Assembly: GCF_001456355.1 (NCBI RefSeq)
Contig: NZ_CP010271.1
Location: 4,464,001 to 4,528,000 of the forward strand
Source of the DNA: Mycobacteroides saopaulense
GTDB lineage: Bacteria > Actinomycetota > Actinomycetes > Mycobacteriales > Mycobacteriaceae
Direction of reading: 5' to 3'
DNA: 64,000 nucleotides
Position 1 is the stretch's first letter, and every line of letters begins with the position of its first letter. This document shows, one piece after another, positions 49,158 to 57,911 of this stretch. The translations under genes and the position numbers were made by a program. Under the pieces are notes generated by a model that was given only the letters and a program-made list of their open reading frames with translations, had not been told where the DNA came from and did no database searches.

Positions 49158-50441
49158 ATGTCCCTGCCCTACCCAAGAGAGGAAGCCGTGCAGACCATCG
49201 CGAGTACGCCCGACGTGGTTCGTGAACTGCGTCGGCGGCTTCTCCGGTCGGTGTGCATCACCGCGCTGTTCATGGCGCCCGCACTGGTCACACGGATCGG
49301 CGGGCTACATCCGAATCCGGTGGCGGCACTCGTCATCTACGGCGCTGCCGTGGTGGCCGCGAGTTTCATCCTGGCCTGGGCTGCGGAAGCCGCGCAGATG
49401 GACGTATCCGGCGGCTTGGCCATCGCGGTACTGGCCCTGATCGCGGTACTACCCGAGTACGCCGTCGACCTCTACTACGCCTACATCTCCGGCCGAGTTC
49501 CCGAGTACAGCCAATACGCGGCGGCGAACATGACCGGATCAAACCGGCTGCTGATGGGCCTGGGCTGGCCTGTTGTCGTCCTCATTGCACTCGCGGTGGC
49601 CCGCAAGACATCCGGACGTCCTACCAACCTGCTGTCGCTGGAGCCGTCCAACCGCATCGAGCTGGGGTTCCTGATGGTGGCCGGTGTGGTGGCATTTGTC
49701 ATCCCGGCAAGCGGTCACATTCACCTTGTGCTGGGCATCGCCTTGCTGGCCTGGTTCGGGTTCTACCTGTTCACGATCAGTCACGGCGAGGCCGAGGAGC
49801 CCGACTTGGTGGGCACAGCGGCGGCCATCGGCATGCTGCCCAAGCACATGCGCCGCAGCACCGTCGTCACGATGTTCATTATGGCCGCGTCGGTCATCCT
49901 TTTGTGTGCCGAGCCCTTTGCCAACAGCCTGGTAAGTGCCGGAACACAATTGGGCGTCGATCAGTTCCTCCTGGTGCAGTGGCTCGCACCGCTGGCATCT
50001 GAAGCGCCAGAGTTCATCATCGCCGCGATCTTCGCCGCCCGAGGCAAGGGAACCGCCGCCATCGCCACGTTGATCTCGTCCAAGGTCAACCAGTGGACTC
50101 TCTTGATCGGTTCGCTGCCGATCGCCCATCTCGTGGGCGGTGGCGGTTACTCACTGGTTCTGGACTCCCGTCAGATCGAAGAAACCCTGCTGACCGCAAC
50201 GCAAACCATGATGGGCGTGGCCCTGATCCTGGCCCTGCGATTCCATCGCGGCACCGCATGGGCTCTGTTGGCGCTGTTCATCATCCAGTTCCCGATCACC
50301 TCTACCCACGGCCGGCTCATCCTCTGCGGGGTGTACGGCGTACTGGCGATCGTCGGCTTGATCGTCAACCGCCGCCACGTCATCGCGACAATCCGTGCAC
50401 CGTTTAGCAGGTCAGCGCACCTGCACTTGACTGTGCCGTAG
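49158..50441 (+). CDS. Calcium/cation-proton antiporter (CaCA family, ChaA-like)
   Basis: A 427-residue membrane protein with about eleven helices in two homologous halves. It contains the acidic alpha-repeat motifs LPEYAVDLYYAY (first half) and LASEAPEFIIAAIF (second half) characteristic of CaCA exchangers. I start at ATG 49158; a GTG at 49189 behind AGAGAGGAAG is a strong alternative and would shorten the cytoplasmic tail by about 10 residues. Ca2+ or Na+ specificity is not decided by sequence. Confidence 0.85.
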   Translation: MSLPYPREEAVQTIASTPDVVRELRRRLLRSVCITALFMAPALVTRIGGLHPNPVAALVIYGAAVVAASFILAWAAEAAQMDVSGGLAIAVLALIAVLPEYAVDLYYAYISGRVPEYSQYAAANMTGSNRLLMGLGWPVVVLIALAVARKTSGRPTNLLSLEPSNRIELGFLMVAGVVAFVIPASGHIHLVLGIALLAWFGFYLFTISHGEAEEPDLVGTAAAIGMLPKHMRRSTVVTMFIMAASVILLCAEPFANSLVSAGTQLGVDQFLLVQWLAPLASEAPEFIIAAIFAARGKGTAAIATLISSKVNQWTLLIGSLPIAHLVGGGGYSLVLDSRQIEETLLTATQTMMGVALILALRFHRGTAWALLALFIIQFPITSTHGRLILCGVYGVLAIVGLIVNRRHVIATIRAPFSRSAHLHLTVP

Positions 50442-50487
50442 CGGCATAGTTTCTCCTGGTGTTACCCGACACCGAGAGGAACTTCCC

Positions 50488-52356
50488 ATGGCGCTGCCCG
50501 CGCTCATCACCGTCGAAGAATTCTTCGATCCGCCCGTCCGTGCCTCCGCGTCGATCTCACCGGATGGCACCAAGATCGGATACCTGGCGCCGCGCGACAA
50601 TCGCCTCAACGTGTGGGTACAGAGTCTCGATTCGGACGACGCCCGCTGTGTCACCCATGACGAAACTCGAAGCGTCACAGGTTTTCTCTGGACAGACGAT
50701 CCGCGCTGGCTGCTCTACGTGCAGGACTCCGGGGGCGACGAGAACTGGCATCTGTATCGGGTGAACTTGGACGACCCTGACACGCCGCCACTGGATCTGA
50801 CGCCGTACCCCGATGTGCGCCTGCTGGGCCTGGAGCGCCCGCACGGGCGACCCGGGAAGCTTTTCGTCCAGCTCAACCACCGCAAGATCGACGAAATCGA
50901 CTTGTACGAACTCGATATCGCATCCGGTGAGCTGACCATGCTCGCCGAGAATCCCGGCGGCGTCATGGCCTGGTTCTGCGGACCGAACCACGAGGTGTTC
51001 ACGCAGTCGCTGACACGCGAAGGCGATATCGAGTTCTCCCGATACGAGTCCGGAACCCTGCATCCTCTCGTCGTCTACAACGGTGCGGACTACCCGGTCG
51101 GCATGCACCCGACGCAGATCACACCGGATGGCACCGGGTTGTGGATGGGATCCAGCCGCGACACCGATCGCACACGTCTGGTCCGACTAGACCTGTCCAG
51201 CGGTGAGGAATCCGAGGTCGACAGCCACCCCACCTTCGACCTATCCGCAGCACTGGGTCTGGCCCCGGCCCTGATCCGGCATCGGAGAACCGGTGAACTA
51301 CTGGCAGTTCGATATCTGGGCGAGCGACAGGAGATCCGGGTACTCGATCCAGATTTCGCTCCGGTGCTGACGAAACTTGAGGGGCTTTCGGAGGGAGACC
51401 TCGCGGAGATCTCCTCCGACGAGGACGGCCGACGTTGGGTGGTCAGTTTTACGCATGACCGCGATCCAGGGGTCACGTACTTCTACGACCATGCCACGGG
51501 CGAGAGCAGACAGCTCTTCCGGCCGTTCCCCCACCTGGACCCGGCGACTCTGGCGCCGATGGCTCCGGTCACCATCACCTCACGTGACGGCCTGAGCCTG
51601 CATTCCTATCTGACGCTGCCCGTCGGGGTGGAGCCCGCGGGGTTGCCGCTGGTGCTCGTCGTCCACGGTGGTCCGTGGCATCGCGACAGTTGGTGCTTCG
51701 ATCCGGCGGTGCAGTTCCTCGCGAACCGCGGATACGCGGTGTTACAGGTCAACTTCCGTGGATCTACTGGTTACGGAAAGGCCTTCACGAAGGCCGCTAT
51801 CGGAGAGTTCGCCGGCAAGATGCACGACGACCTGATCGATGCGGTGGACTGGGCGGTCAAGCAGGGCTACGCCGATCCCAGCCGCGTAGCGATATTCGGA
51901 GGCTCGTACGGCGGATACTCGGCGCTGGTGGGGGTCGCCTTTACGCCAGATGTCTTCGCGGGCGCTATCGACTACGTGGGCATCTCCAATCTGGCGAATT
52001 TCATGCGTACCCTCCCGCCGTTCGTGCGGCCGAACCTGGCCAACAACTGGTACCGCTACGTCGGCGACCCTGCGGTGCCGGAACAAGAGGCGGACATGCT
52101 GGCTCGATCCCCCATCAGCCGGGTGGACCAGATCCGCACTCCGCTACTGGTTGCCCAGGGCGCCAACGATGTACGCGTAGTGCAAGCTGAATCCGACAAC
52201 ATCGTGGCGGCCCTGCGTGCCCGGGGTGTCGAGGTCGAATACATGGTCAAGGCGGATGAGGGCCACGGATTCCTCAACCCGGAGAATCAGATCGACCTGT
52301 ACCGTGCGACGGAAAGATTTCTGTCCGAGCATCTAGGCGGACGGCAGGTCCTGTGA
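50488..52356 (+). CDS. S9-family serine peptidase (prolyl oligopeptidase-like)
   Basis: A 622-residue peptidase. The N-terminal half is a beta-propeller of WD-like repeats (about 30-350). The C-terminal half is an alpha/beta hydrolase with GGSYGG (Ser near 472), an Asp in [10 protein letters not shown] and a His in DEGHGF. There is no signal peptide, so it is cytoplasmic. It overlaps the following gene by four bases (GTGA), so the two form an operon. Substrates are probably short peptides. Confidence 0.92.
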   Translation: MALPALITVEEFFDPPVRASASISPDGTKIGYLAPRDNRLNVWVQSLDSDDARCVTHDETRSVTGFLWTDDPRWLLYVQDSGGDENWHLYRVNLDDPDTPPLDLTPYPDVRLLGLERPHGRPGKLFVQLNHRKIDEIDLYELDIASGELTMLAENPGGVMAWFCGPNHEVFTQSLTREGDIEFSRYESGTLHPLVVYNGADYPVGMHPTQITPDGTGLWMGSSRDTDRTRLVRLDLSSGEESEVDSHPTFDLSAALGLAPALIRHRRTGELLAVRYLGERQEIRVLDPDFAPVLTKLEGLSEGDLAEISSDEDGRRWVVSFTHDRDPGVTYFYDHATGESRQLFRPFPHLDPATLAPMAPVTITSRDGLSLHSYLTLPVGVEPAGLPLVLVVHGGPWHRDSWCFDPAVQFLANRGYAVLQVNFRGSTGYGKAFTKAAIGEFAGKMHDDLIDAVDWAVKQGYADPSRVAIFGGSYGGYSALVGVAFTPDVFAGAIDYVGISNLANFMRTLPPFVRPNLANNWYRYVGDPAVPEQEADMLARSPISRVDQIRTPLLVAQGANDVRVVQAESDNIVAALRARGVEVEYMVKADEGHGFLNPENQIDLYRATERFLSEHLGGRQVL

Positions 52357-53018
52357 CCGGGGTTTCCGAACCTTCCGAACCGACCGAACGCAAACTGACA
52401 CTGCTCGAACAAGCCGGTGGGCTCCCCGGGCTCATCTACGCTGGCCTGCCGAGCGTGACGTTCGCGTTGGGCAACAGCGCTTTTGGCCTGGCTGGTGCCA
52501 TCTGGATCTCCACCGCGACCGCAGCGGCAATCGCCGCATGGCGGTGGTTACGCAGCCAGCCATTGCAACCGGCTGTGTCCGGACTGTTCGGGGTGGTGAT
52601 CTCGGCGGCAATCGCCTACCAGATCGGTTCGGCCAAAGGCTTCTTTCTCATGGGCATCTGGACCAACCTCATCGCCGCGATCGTCTTCACGGGCTCGGTG
52701 TTCATGGGTTGGCCGCTCGCGGGCGTGATATGGCACGGTTTCACCGGCACTGGGCAGCGCTGGCGCGACGACAAGCCGTCACGGTTCGCCTTTTCGGTGG
52801 CGACCTTGTCGCTGGCCACGGTGTTCTTATCCAGATTCATTGTGCAAGAGTGGCTATACACCCAAGATTCGGTGGGCTGGCTGGCCTTCACGCGGATCGC
52901 CATGGGATACCCGCTCTTCGGTATCGCGTTGCTCGTGGTCATCTGGGCTGTGCGGCGTTCGAAACGGCGGGCATATCGCTCTGATTCAGCCAGCGCGGCA
53001 GACGATCCCGCCCGATGA
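52353..53018 (+). CDS. DUF3159 membrane protein
   Basis: A 221-residue integral membrane protein with about six helices and an N-terminal soluble stretch (LTLLEQAGGLPGLIYAGLPS) typical of the DUF3159 family of actinobacteria. GTG start overlapping the peptidase stop. The last 27 codons overlap the convergent Mrr-like gene. Function unknown. Confidence 0.82.
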   Translation: MTGVSEPSEPTERKLTLLEQAGGLPGLIYAGLPSVTFALGNSAFGLAGAIWISTATAAAIAAWRWLRSQPLQPAVSGLFGVVISAAIAYQIGSAKGFFLMGIWTNLIAAIVFTGSVFMGWPLAGVIWHGFTGTGQRWRDDKPSRFAFSVATLSLATVFLSRFIVQEWLYTQDSVGWLAFTRIAMGYPLFGIALLVVIWAVRRSKRRAYRSDSASAADDPAR

Positions 53019-53634
53019 GCTCACACCTACTGGTCACGGCCAGTGCTTGGGCCTGGCGGGTGAAGTCCTGGTTGCTGACCACCATGGCGCGGGTGCAGTC
53101 GTAGTGCCGCGCGCCCGCGACGGCCTCCTGAACCGCCCTGACACCGACCGTTCTCGAATAGCGTTTGCACTGCACGGCAACGACATCGCGCCGATTCGTG
53201 GCTATCAGATCGACCCCGTAGTCACTGGACGCCGGGGTGATTTCGACATGCCATCCGGCATTCTGCATGCGCGCCGCCACGAAGGTCTCGAAATCGACGC
53301 CGGACATCTCGTCGATCTCCGCAAGCCCGGATAGCGTCGTATACCTTCGCAGTTGGGCATCGTATCGGCGCTCGGCCACAACCTCGCCCAGGCCTCGCAG
53401 ACCCCACCCGGCAGCGCGCAGGAGCAGGTATACAGCGTAGGGCGCGGCGAGGTAGGCCACCTGCGCCAACGCCGCCAGCAGTGGGTCCCCGGTGTTCCGA
53501 TACACGAGGATGCCTGGCCAGATGAGCAGCGCGACAACGGGCCCGGCCAGCACCACGACCAGAAACGTAACCAATGCGCGCGACAAACGGCGGCGCGCTC
53601 GAAGCGCTCTACGCCTCCACCTCCGCAGCATCAT
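52939..53634 (-). CDS. Membrane-linked Mrr-type restriction endonuclease-like protein
   Basis: About 231 residues. An Arg-rich N-terminus is followed by two hydrophobic segments (about 16-38 and 50-75), then an Mrr-type nuclease domain. The domain has the catalytic motif DYGVDLI...VAVQCKRY (Asp and QxK) and a C-terminal AMVVSNQDFTRQA. Restriction_endonuclease-like Mrr proteins cut modified DNA; the membrane-anchored version is common in actinobacteria and its role is not known. The start is ATG 53634, since longer frames would run into the Nei2 gene. It overlaps the 3' end of the DUF3159 gene by 80 bases. Confidence 0.8.
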   Translation of the reverse strand: MMLRRWRRRALRARRRLSRALVTFLVVVLAGPVVALLIWPGILVYRNTGDPLLAALAQVAYLAAPYAVYLLLRAAGWGLRGLGEVVAERRYDAQLRRYTTLSGLAEIDEMSGVDFETFVAARMQNAGWHVEITPASSDYGVDLIATNRRDVVAVQCKRYSRTVGVRAVQEAVAGARHYDCTRAMVVSNQDFTRQAQALAVTSRCELIGRDRLPRWLNQSDMPAVSNAAQPR

Positions 53635-53668
53635 CGAGTCGAACCTTAGGCCAACCCTCCGACATCGA

Positions 53669-54433
53669 TCATCGCTGGCAGCTAGGGCACCAATAGGCCA
53701 CACGCGGAGAACTCTGGTCGCGTGCGATCGGAGTTCCGCAGCGGCGACACGGTTTTCCATGGCGACCGTAGACCCATAACTCACGCCCGGGCCGCCGGTC
53801 ACCAGTCGTTGTCCGGTGGTAGTCATTCTTGTTCGCCTGCAGCAACGTGTGGGCGTGCGCGACGAGGCGCTCGGGGTCTGCCAGGTTCTTCACCGGCGTG
53901 GTGGGCACCACACCCGCCAGAAAGCACAGTTCGTTGCAGTACACGTTGCCAATGCCTGCCATGACCCTCTGATCGAGCAGCACCACGCTCAGCGGATCCT
54001 CCGACCGCACGATCAATCGCTCTACCGCGACGGCTGAATCCCAATCCGGCCCAAGTAGATCCGGGCCCAGATGCCCTACTACGTCGCCTTCACGTGCACG
54101 CTCGACCACATTCAAGACACCCAGGCTTATTCCGAGCGCTACGGACTCTTCCGTCATCAGTATGGCTCTGACTCGATGGTCCCAGGTAGGGACGGGCCGC
54201 TGGGCGGACACGATCCGCCAGCTGCCATCCATTTTCAGATGGGAGTGAATGCTGGCCCAGCCCACACGAATCAAGAGATGCTTTCCACGCGCAACCACAC
54301 CGTCGACGCGTTCCCCGCTCACATCGACTGTGGCGAAACGCGGAACCCGGATATCGCAACCCGTGAGTATCCGACCGGTCAGCGCATCGTCCAGGCGCTG
54401 TGCTGTCCGGAAGACCGTGTCGCCCTCTGGCAT
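53669..54433 (-). CDS. nei2: Endonuclease VIII-like DNA glycosylase (Nei2)
   Basis: A 254-residue Fpg/Nei glycosylase. It begins MPEGDTV with the catalytic Pro2-Glu3 and has a helix-two-turn-helix ([14 protein letters not shown]) and a C-terminal zinc finger ([12 protein letters not shown]). It removes oxidised bases and cuts the backbone. It resembles the actinobacterial Nei2 (Rv3297 type). A 34-base gap separates it from the downstream Mrr-like gene. Confidence 0.93.
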   Translation of the reverse strand: MPEGDTVFRTAQRLDDALTGRILTGCDIRVPRFATVDVSGERVDGVVARGKHLLIRVGWASIHSHLKMDGSWRIVSAQRPVPTWDHRVRAILMTEESVALGISLGVLNVVERAREGDVVGHLGPDLLGPDWDSAVAVERLIVRSEDPLSVVLLDQRVMAGIGNVYCNELCFLAGVVPTTPVKNLADPERLVAHAHTLLQANKNDYHRTTTGDRRPGRELWVYGRHGKPCRRCGTPIARDQSSPRVAYWCPSCQR

Positions 54434-54472
54434 TCCGACGACCTCCTCGCAATAGCGATCATAGTGCGCAGG

Positions 54473-55480
54473 TCAGACAGCGGACGGAATCTCACGTCCC
54501 GTGCTCGGCGCAGCCGAGCTCTCGGCACGACCCCAACGCCCCGCCAGGGCGGCGCAGGTGATCAGCTGGATTTGATGGAAGATCATCAGCGGCAGCACGA
54601 TCAGACCGACCGGATGTCCTGCGAAGAGCACCGTGGCCATCGGCAAGCCCGTCGCCAGGCTCTTCTTGGAGCCGCAGAAGATCACGACAATGCGGTCGGC
54701 CCTGTCGAACCGCAGCAGCCGCGCCACGCCCGCCGTGACACCCAGCACCACCGCCAGTAGCACGATGCTGACCGCGACGACGGCCAACAGCCGGGAGATC
54801 TGTAGGTCCTGCCAGACGTGTTCGACCATCCCGGCGCTGAACGCCGCGTAGACCACCAGGTAGACCGAACCACGGTCGACGACCTTGGTGAGCGTGGTGT
54901 GCGACAGCACCCGATACAGCTTGGGCCGCAACAACTGACCGGCGACAAATGGCAGCAGCAACTGCACCACGATCTCGAGAATCGCGGTGGGTGAGACCGT
55001 CGCCTCCCCGGTGGTCTGCATCAACAGCATCACCAGCGCGGGGGTCAGGAAGACGCCCAGCATGTTGGACACCGACGCGCTGACCACCGCTGCCGCGACA
55101 TTGCCGCGGGCGATGGAGGTGAAGGCGATGGAAGACTGCACCGTCGAGGGCAACAGGCACAGGTACAGCACACCCGTATAGAGATCATCCGTCAGCACGG
55201 AGGGCACCAGCAGTCGCATCGCCAGCCCGAGCAGCGGGAATAGCACGTATGTCGCAGCCAGCACCGTGGTGTGCAGTTTCCAGTGTTTGAGACCCTCGAG
55301 TGCCTCGCGCGGCTCCAGCCGCGTTCCGTAGAGGAAGAACAGCACCGCGATGGCGATCTTGGTCGCCCAGCCCAGCACGTCGGCGGCCTCACCCCGCGCG
55401 GGGATCAGCAGACCGATCCCCATCGCGACGAACAGTCCCAACAGGAACGCGTCAATACGGAGTTTGGCCAGCCACTTCAC
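54473..55480 (-). CDS. Bile acid:sodium symporter-like membrane protein
   Basis: A 335-residue membrane protein with about ten helices in the SBF-like pattern (PSTVQSSIAFTSIARGNVAAAVVSAS and CGSKKSLATGLPMA are its hallmark segments). Bacterial members (YfeH-like) transport organic acids or pantoate-type compounds; the substrate is unknown. It is divergent from a LysR regulator, the usual arrangement for this family. Confidence 0.88.
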   Translation of the reverse strand: MKWLAKLRIDAFLLGLFVAMGIGLLIPARGEAADVLGWATKIAIAVLFFLYGTRLEPREALEGLKHWKLHTTVLAATYVLFPLLGLAMRLLVPSVLTDDLYTGVLYLCLLPSTVQSSIAFTSIARGNVAAAVVSASVSNMLGVFLTPALVMLLMQTTGEATVSPTAILEIVVQLLLPFVAGQLLRPKLYRVLSHTTLTKVVDRGSVYLVVYAAFSAGMVEHVWQDLQISRLLAVVAVSIVLLAVVLGVTAGVARLLRFDRADRIVVIFCGSKKSLATGLPMATVLFAGHPVGLIVLPLMIFHQIQLITCAALAGRWGRAESSAAPSTGREIPSAV

Positions 55481-55548
55481 TATGCCACCGTACGAGGACC
55501 AATACTGATTACAAAAGCCGATAGAAACGATATCTATAAACGCGTATC

Positions 55549-56406
55549 GTGATGGGGATGCTGGACCCTGAGTTGTTGCGGACTTTTCTGACCGTTGAAC
55601 GCGCAGGAGGATTCACCGCGGCCGGCCGCATTCTGGGACTGCGTCAATCCACCGTCAGCGGGCATATCGCGCGATTGGAGCAGTCGGTCGGCCGTGAGCT
55701 GTTCCGCCGCGATACCCGCAACCTGGCGCTGACCGCCGACGGCGCGGCGATGGTCGGCTTCGCCCGCTCGATCCTGGACGCCCAGGCCCAGGCCGATCGG
55801 TACTTCGCGAGTTCGGAGCTGACCGGGCTCATCCGGCTGGGCGCATCCGATGACCTGGTGGCCCGGGAGCTGCCCGATGTACTGGTGGAGTTCCAGAACT
55901 CCCATCCAGGCGTGGATTTAGAGCTCGTCGTCGGACTGAGCGAGTACCTCAAGACACGGATGACCGCGGGTGAGCTGGACCTGATGGTGGCCAAACGCAT
56001 GCCAGGTGAAACACACGGCGAACTGCTCTGGCGCGACCGGCTGGTGTGGGCGGGGCGCCCCAATACCCAAGACGTGCGGGACCCGGTGCCCATCGTCACC
56101 TACCCGCCGCCCAGCCTGACTCGTCATGCGGCCCTTCGCGCCCTCGAACGCGAGGGCCGCACCTGGCGCATCACCTGCGTCAGCGACAGCCAGTTGGGCC
56201 TGCGGGCGGCCGCGCTCGCAGGCATGGGCGTGATCGCACACGCCGAATCTCTTTTGCCCGCAGGCCTTGTCCGGGTCAGCGACGACAGCCTGCCTGATCT
56301 GGGTGAGCTGGAATTCGTGCTGTTGCGCCGACGCAGCGTCCTCTCCGAACCCGAGCAGGCCCTCTGCGAGGCCATCATCGCGGGTACCCATCGGCTACAC
56401 CGGTGA
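55549..56406 (+). CDS. LysR-family transcriptional regulator
   Basis: A 285-residue LysR protein: winged helix-turn-helix (LLRTFLTVERAGGFTAAGRI and STVSGHIARLE, about 5-65), then a periplasmic-binding-like effector domain. Three starts (GTG 55549, ATG 55552, ATG 55558) lie within nine bases and give nearly the same protein. It probably regulates the divergent symporter. Confidence 0.9.
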   Translation: MMGMLDPELLRTFLTVERAGGFTAAGRILGLRQSTVSGHIARLEQSVGRELFRRDTRNLALTADGAAMVGFARSILDAQAQADRYFASSELTGLIRLGASDDLVARELPDVLVEFQNSHPGVDLELVVGLSEYLKTRMTAGELDLMVAKRMPGETHGELLWRDRLVWAGRPNTQDVRDPVPIVTYPPPSLTRHAALRALEREGRTWRITCVSDSQLGLRAAALAGMGVIAHAESLLPAGLVRVSDDSLPDLGELEFVLLRRRSVLSEPEQALCEAIIAGTHRLHR

Positions 56407-56425
56407 ACTCGGCAGCTCGTCAGCG

Positions 56426-56791
56426 CTAGGCGGTCGGCAGCGCGAAGTAGGCGACGGACCCCACGGCCAGCGCGAGGAAGACGCCCGGAAATGCGATGTT
56501 GTACAACACCTTGGCGCGAACGTGCACGGCGATGGCGACGATGAAGAACACCACCAAGCCAATCGCCGCCGCCAGACCCAGCTGCCGCACACCGGCGAGT
56601 CCGATGACCAGACCCACCACCCCGGCACCCTCGATCACCGCGAGATAGGGAAGCCAGCGTGGCGCCACTCCCACCTCACCCGAGTTCTTCAGTACGGCTT
56701 CGGCCTTCACCGCCTTCGCACCCACCTCGAACCCATTGGCGAGGACGCACAGAACGGTCGTGACCAACAGCACCACTTGGAGAATCGACAT
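56426..56791 (-). CDS. DoxX-family membrane protein
   Basis: A 121-residue protein with four membrane helices and the DoxX pattern (ANGFEVGAKA, PRWLPYLAVIEGAG). It starts inside the stop of a short upstream frame (TGATG junction). It lies beside an ECF sigma factor, the context in which DoxX and oxidoreductase genes are usually found with ECF41-type factors. Confidence 0.82.
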   Translation of the reverse strand: MSILQVVLLVTTVLCVLANGFEVGAKAVKAEAVLKNSGEVGVAPRWLPYLAVIEGAGVVGLVIGLAGVRQLGLAAAIGLVVFFIVAIAVHVRAKVLYNIAFPGVFLALAVGSVAYFALPTA

Positions 56792-56898
56792 CAGCCCTCG
56801 TACCTTCCCAACACGGTGAACAGCTGGGGAGCTACCGCGGTCTGCACCTCATCCACCCGTTCCTTGTCGGTGCTGAACCGGACCATCTGTACGCTCAT
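56791..56898 (-). CDS. Short, probably truncated protein upstream of DoxX
   Basis: A 35-residue frame with an excellent ribosome binding site (AGGAGG, five bases before ATG) and translational coupling to doxX. Its start MSVQMVRFSTDKERVDEVQTA looks like the N-terminus of ABM-like monooxygenase-fold proteins that are about 100 residues long; here it stops after about 35. It could be a remnant of such a gene or a short coupling peptide. Not recognised beyond that. Confidence 0.55.
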   Translation of the reverse strand: MSVQMVRFSTDKERVDEVQTAVAPQLFTVLGRYEG

Positions 56899-56973
56899 GT
56901 TTGCCTCCTATCTAGTCGGTTTCGTTGACCTCATCTCTCTTGACGACCGACATGACGGAAAGGTGACCTCCTC

Positions 56974-57822
56974 GTGGACCTGATCCAAGAATTCGACGCC
57001 GCGCGTCCCCGGCTGTTGTCCATCGCCCACCGAATTCTGGGCTCGGTTCACGACGCGGAGGACGCCGTACAAGCGGCCTGGATCCGCGCTCAGTCCGCGA
57101 ACCCGGAGCAGCTTCGCAATCCGGATGGGTGGCTCACGACGGTGACCGCTCGCCTGTGTCTGGATCAGCTCCGGTCCCGCGAACGCCGCGGAGAACTTCC
57201 GCTGACCGCCGCGCACATTCCGGGTGCACAGCTCGCGGCCGACGAGGAAGTCCTGCGCCGCGAAGATGTTTCGCGCGCGATGCTGGTGGTGCTTGACGAG
57301 CTGTCTCCCAGGCAGCGTGTGGCCTACGTGCTGCACGACCTGTTCGCGGTGCCGTTCGAGGACATCGCCGCGATACTCGACACCACGGTCGTCTCCGCGA
57401 AGAAGCTTGCCAGCCGGGCACGCGTGCGGCTGGACGACGCCGATCCCGAAGAATCGCGCGATATGGCAGGCCAGCTGGAAATCATCGACGCATTCCTGTC
57501 GGCGGCGCGCGGCGGCGACATCCAGCGACTGATCACCCTGATGGCACCCGATGTGATCCGCACGGTTGACCCCACACTCATCCCCCAGGGCGCGGCGACG
57601 CTCGTGCGGGGCGCCACGGCCGTCGCCGAGGAGACACAGACCTTCATCGACCGTATCGCCGTCGCGGCCACGCTGTTGGTCGACGGTCGTGCGGGAGCCG
57701 TCATCGCGCCCGGTGGGCATCCCTTCGCGATCATCAGGATGGACATCCACGACGGACTGGTCACGCGCATAGACATCGCTCCGCACATAGTCGGTAGCGC
57801 CGAACTGGCTCTGGCGCATTAG
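56974..57822 (+). CDS. ECF sigma factor with C-terminal SnoaL-like domain (SigJ/ECF41-like)
   Basis: A 282-residue ECF sigma factor. Sigma-2 is about 10-70 (ARPRLLSIAHRILGSVHDAEDAVQ) and sigma-4 about 110-165. A C-terminal SnoaL/NTF2-like extension (about 170-280) characterises the SigJ/ECF41 group. That extension controls activity in place of an anti-sigma factor. The GTG start is preceded by AAAGGTGA. It is divergent from the DoxX pair, which is likely a target. Confidence 0.88.
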   Translation: MDLIQEFDAARPRLLSIAHRILGSVHDAEDAVQAAWIRAQSANPEQLRNPDGWLTTVTARLCLDQLRSRERRGELPLTAAHIPGAQLAADEEVLRREDVSRAMLVVLDELSPRQRVAYVLHDLFAVPFEDIAAILDTTVVSAKKLASRARVRLDDADPEESRDMAGQLEIIDAFLSAARGGDIQRLITLMAPDVIRTVDPTLIPQGAATLVRGATAVAEETQTFIDRIAVAATLLVDGRAGAVIAPGGHPFAIIRMDIHDGLVTRIDIAPHIVGSAELALAH

Positions 57823-57911
57823 AAAACCGCTGCCGCGCGTAGTGCTTGCATTTAGGCTCCGGGAGCTACGATCTGCCTGCCGCACACCTCCAGCCCCAGG
57901 AACGAGAAACC

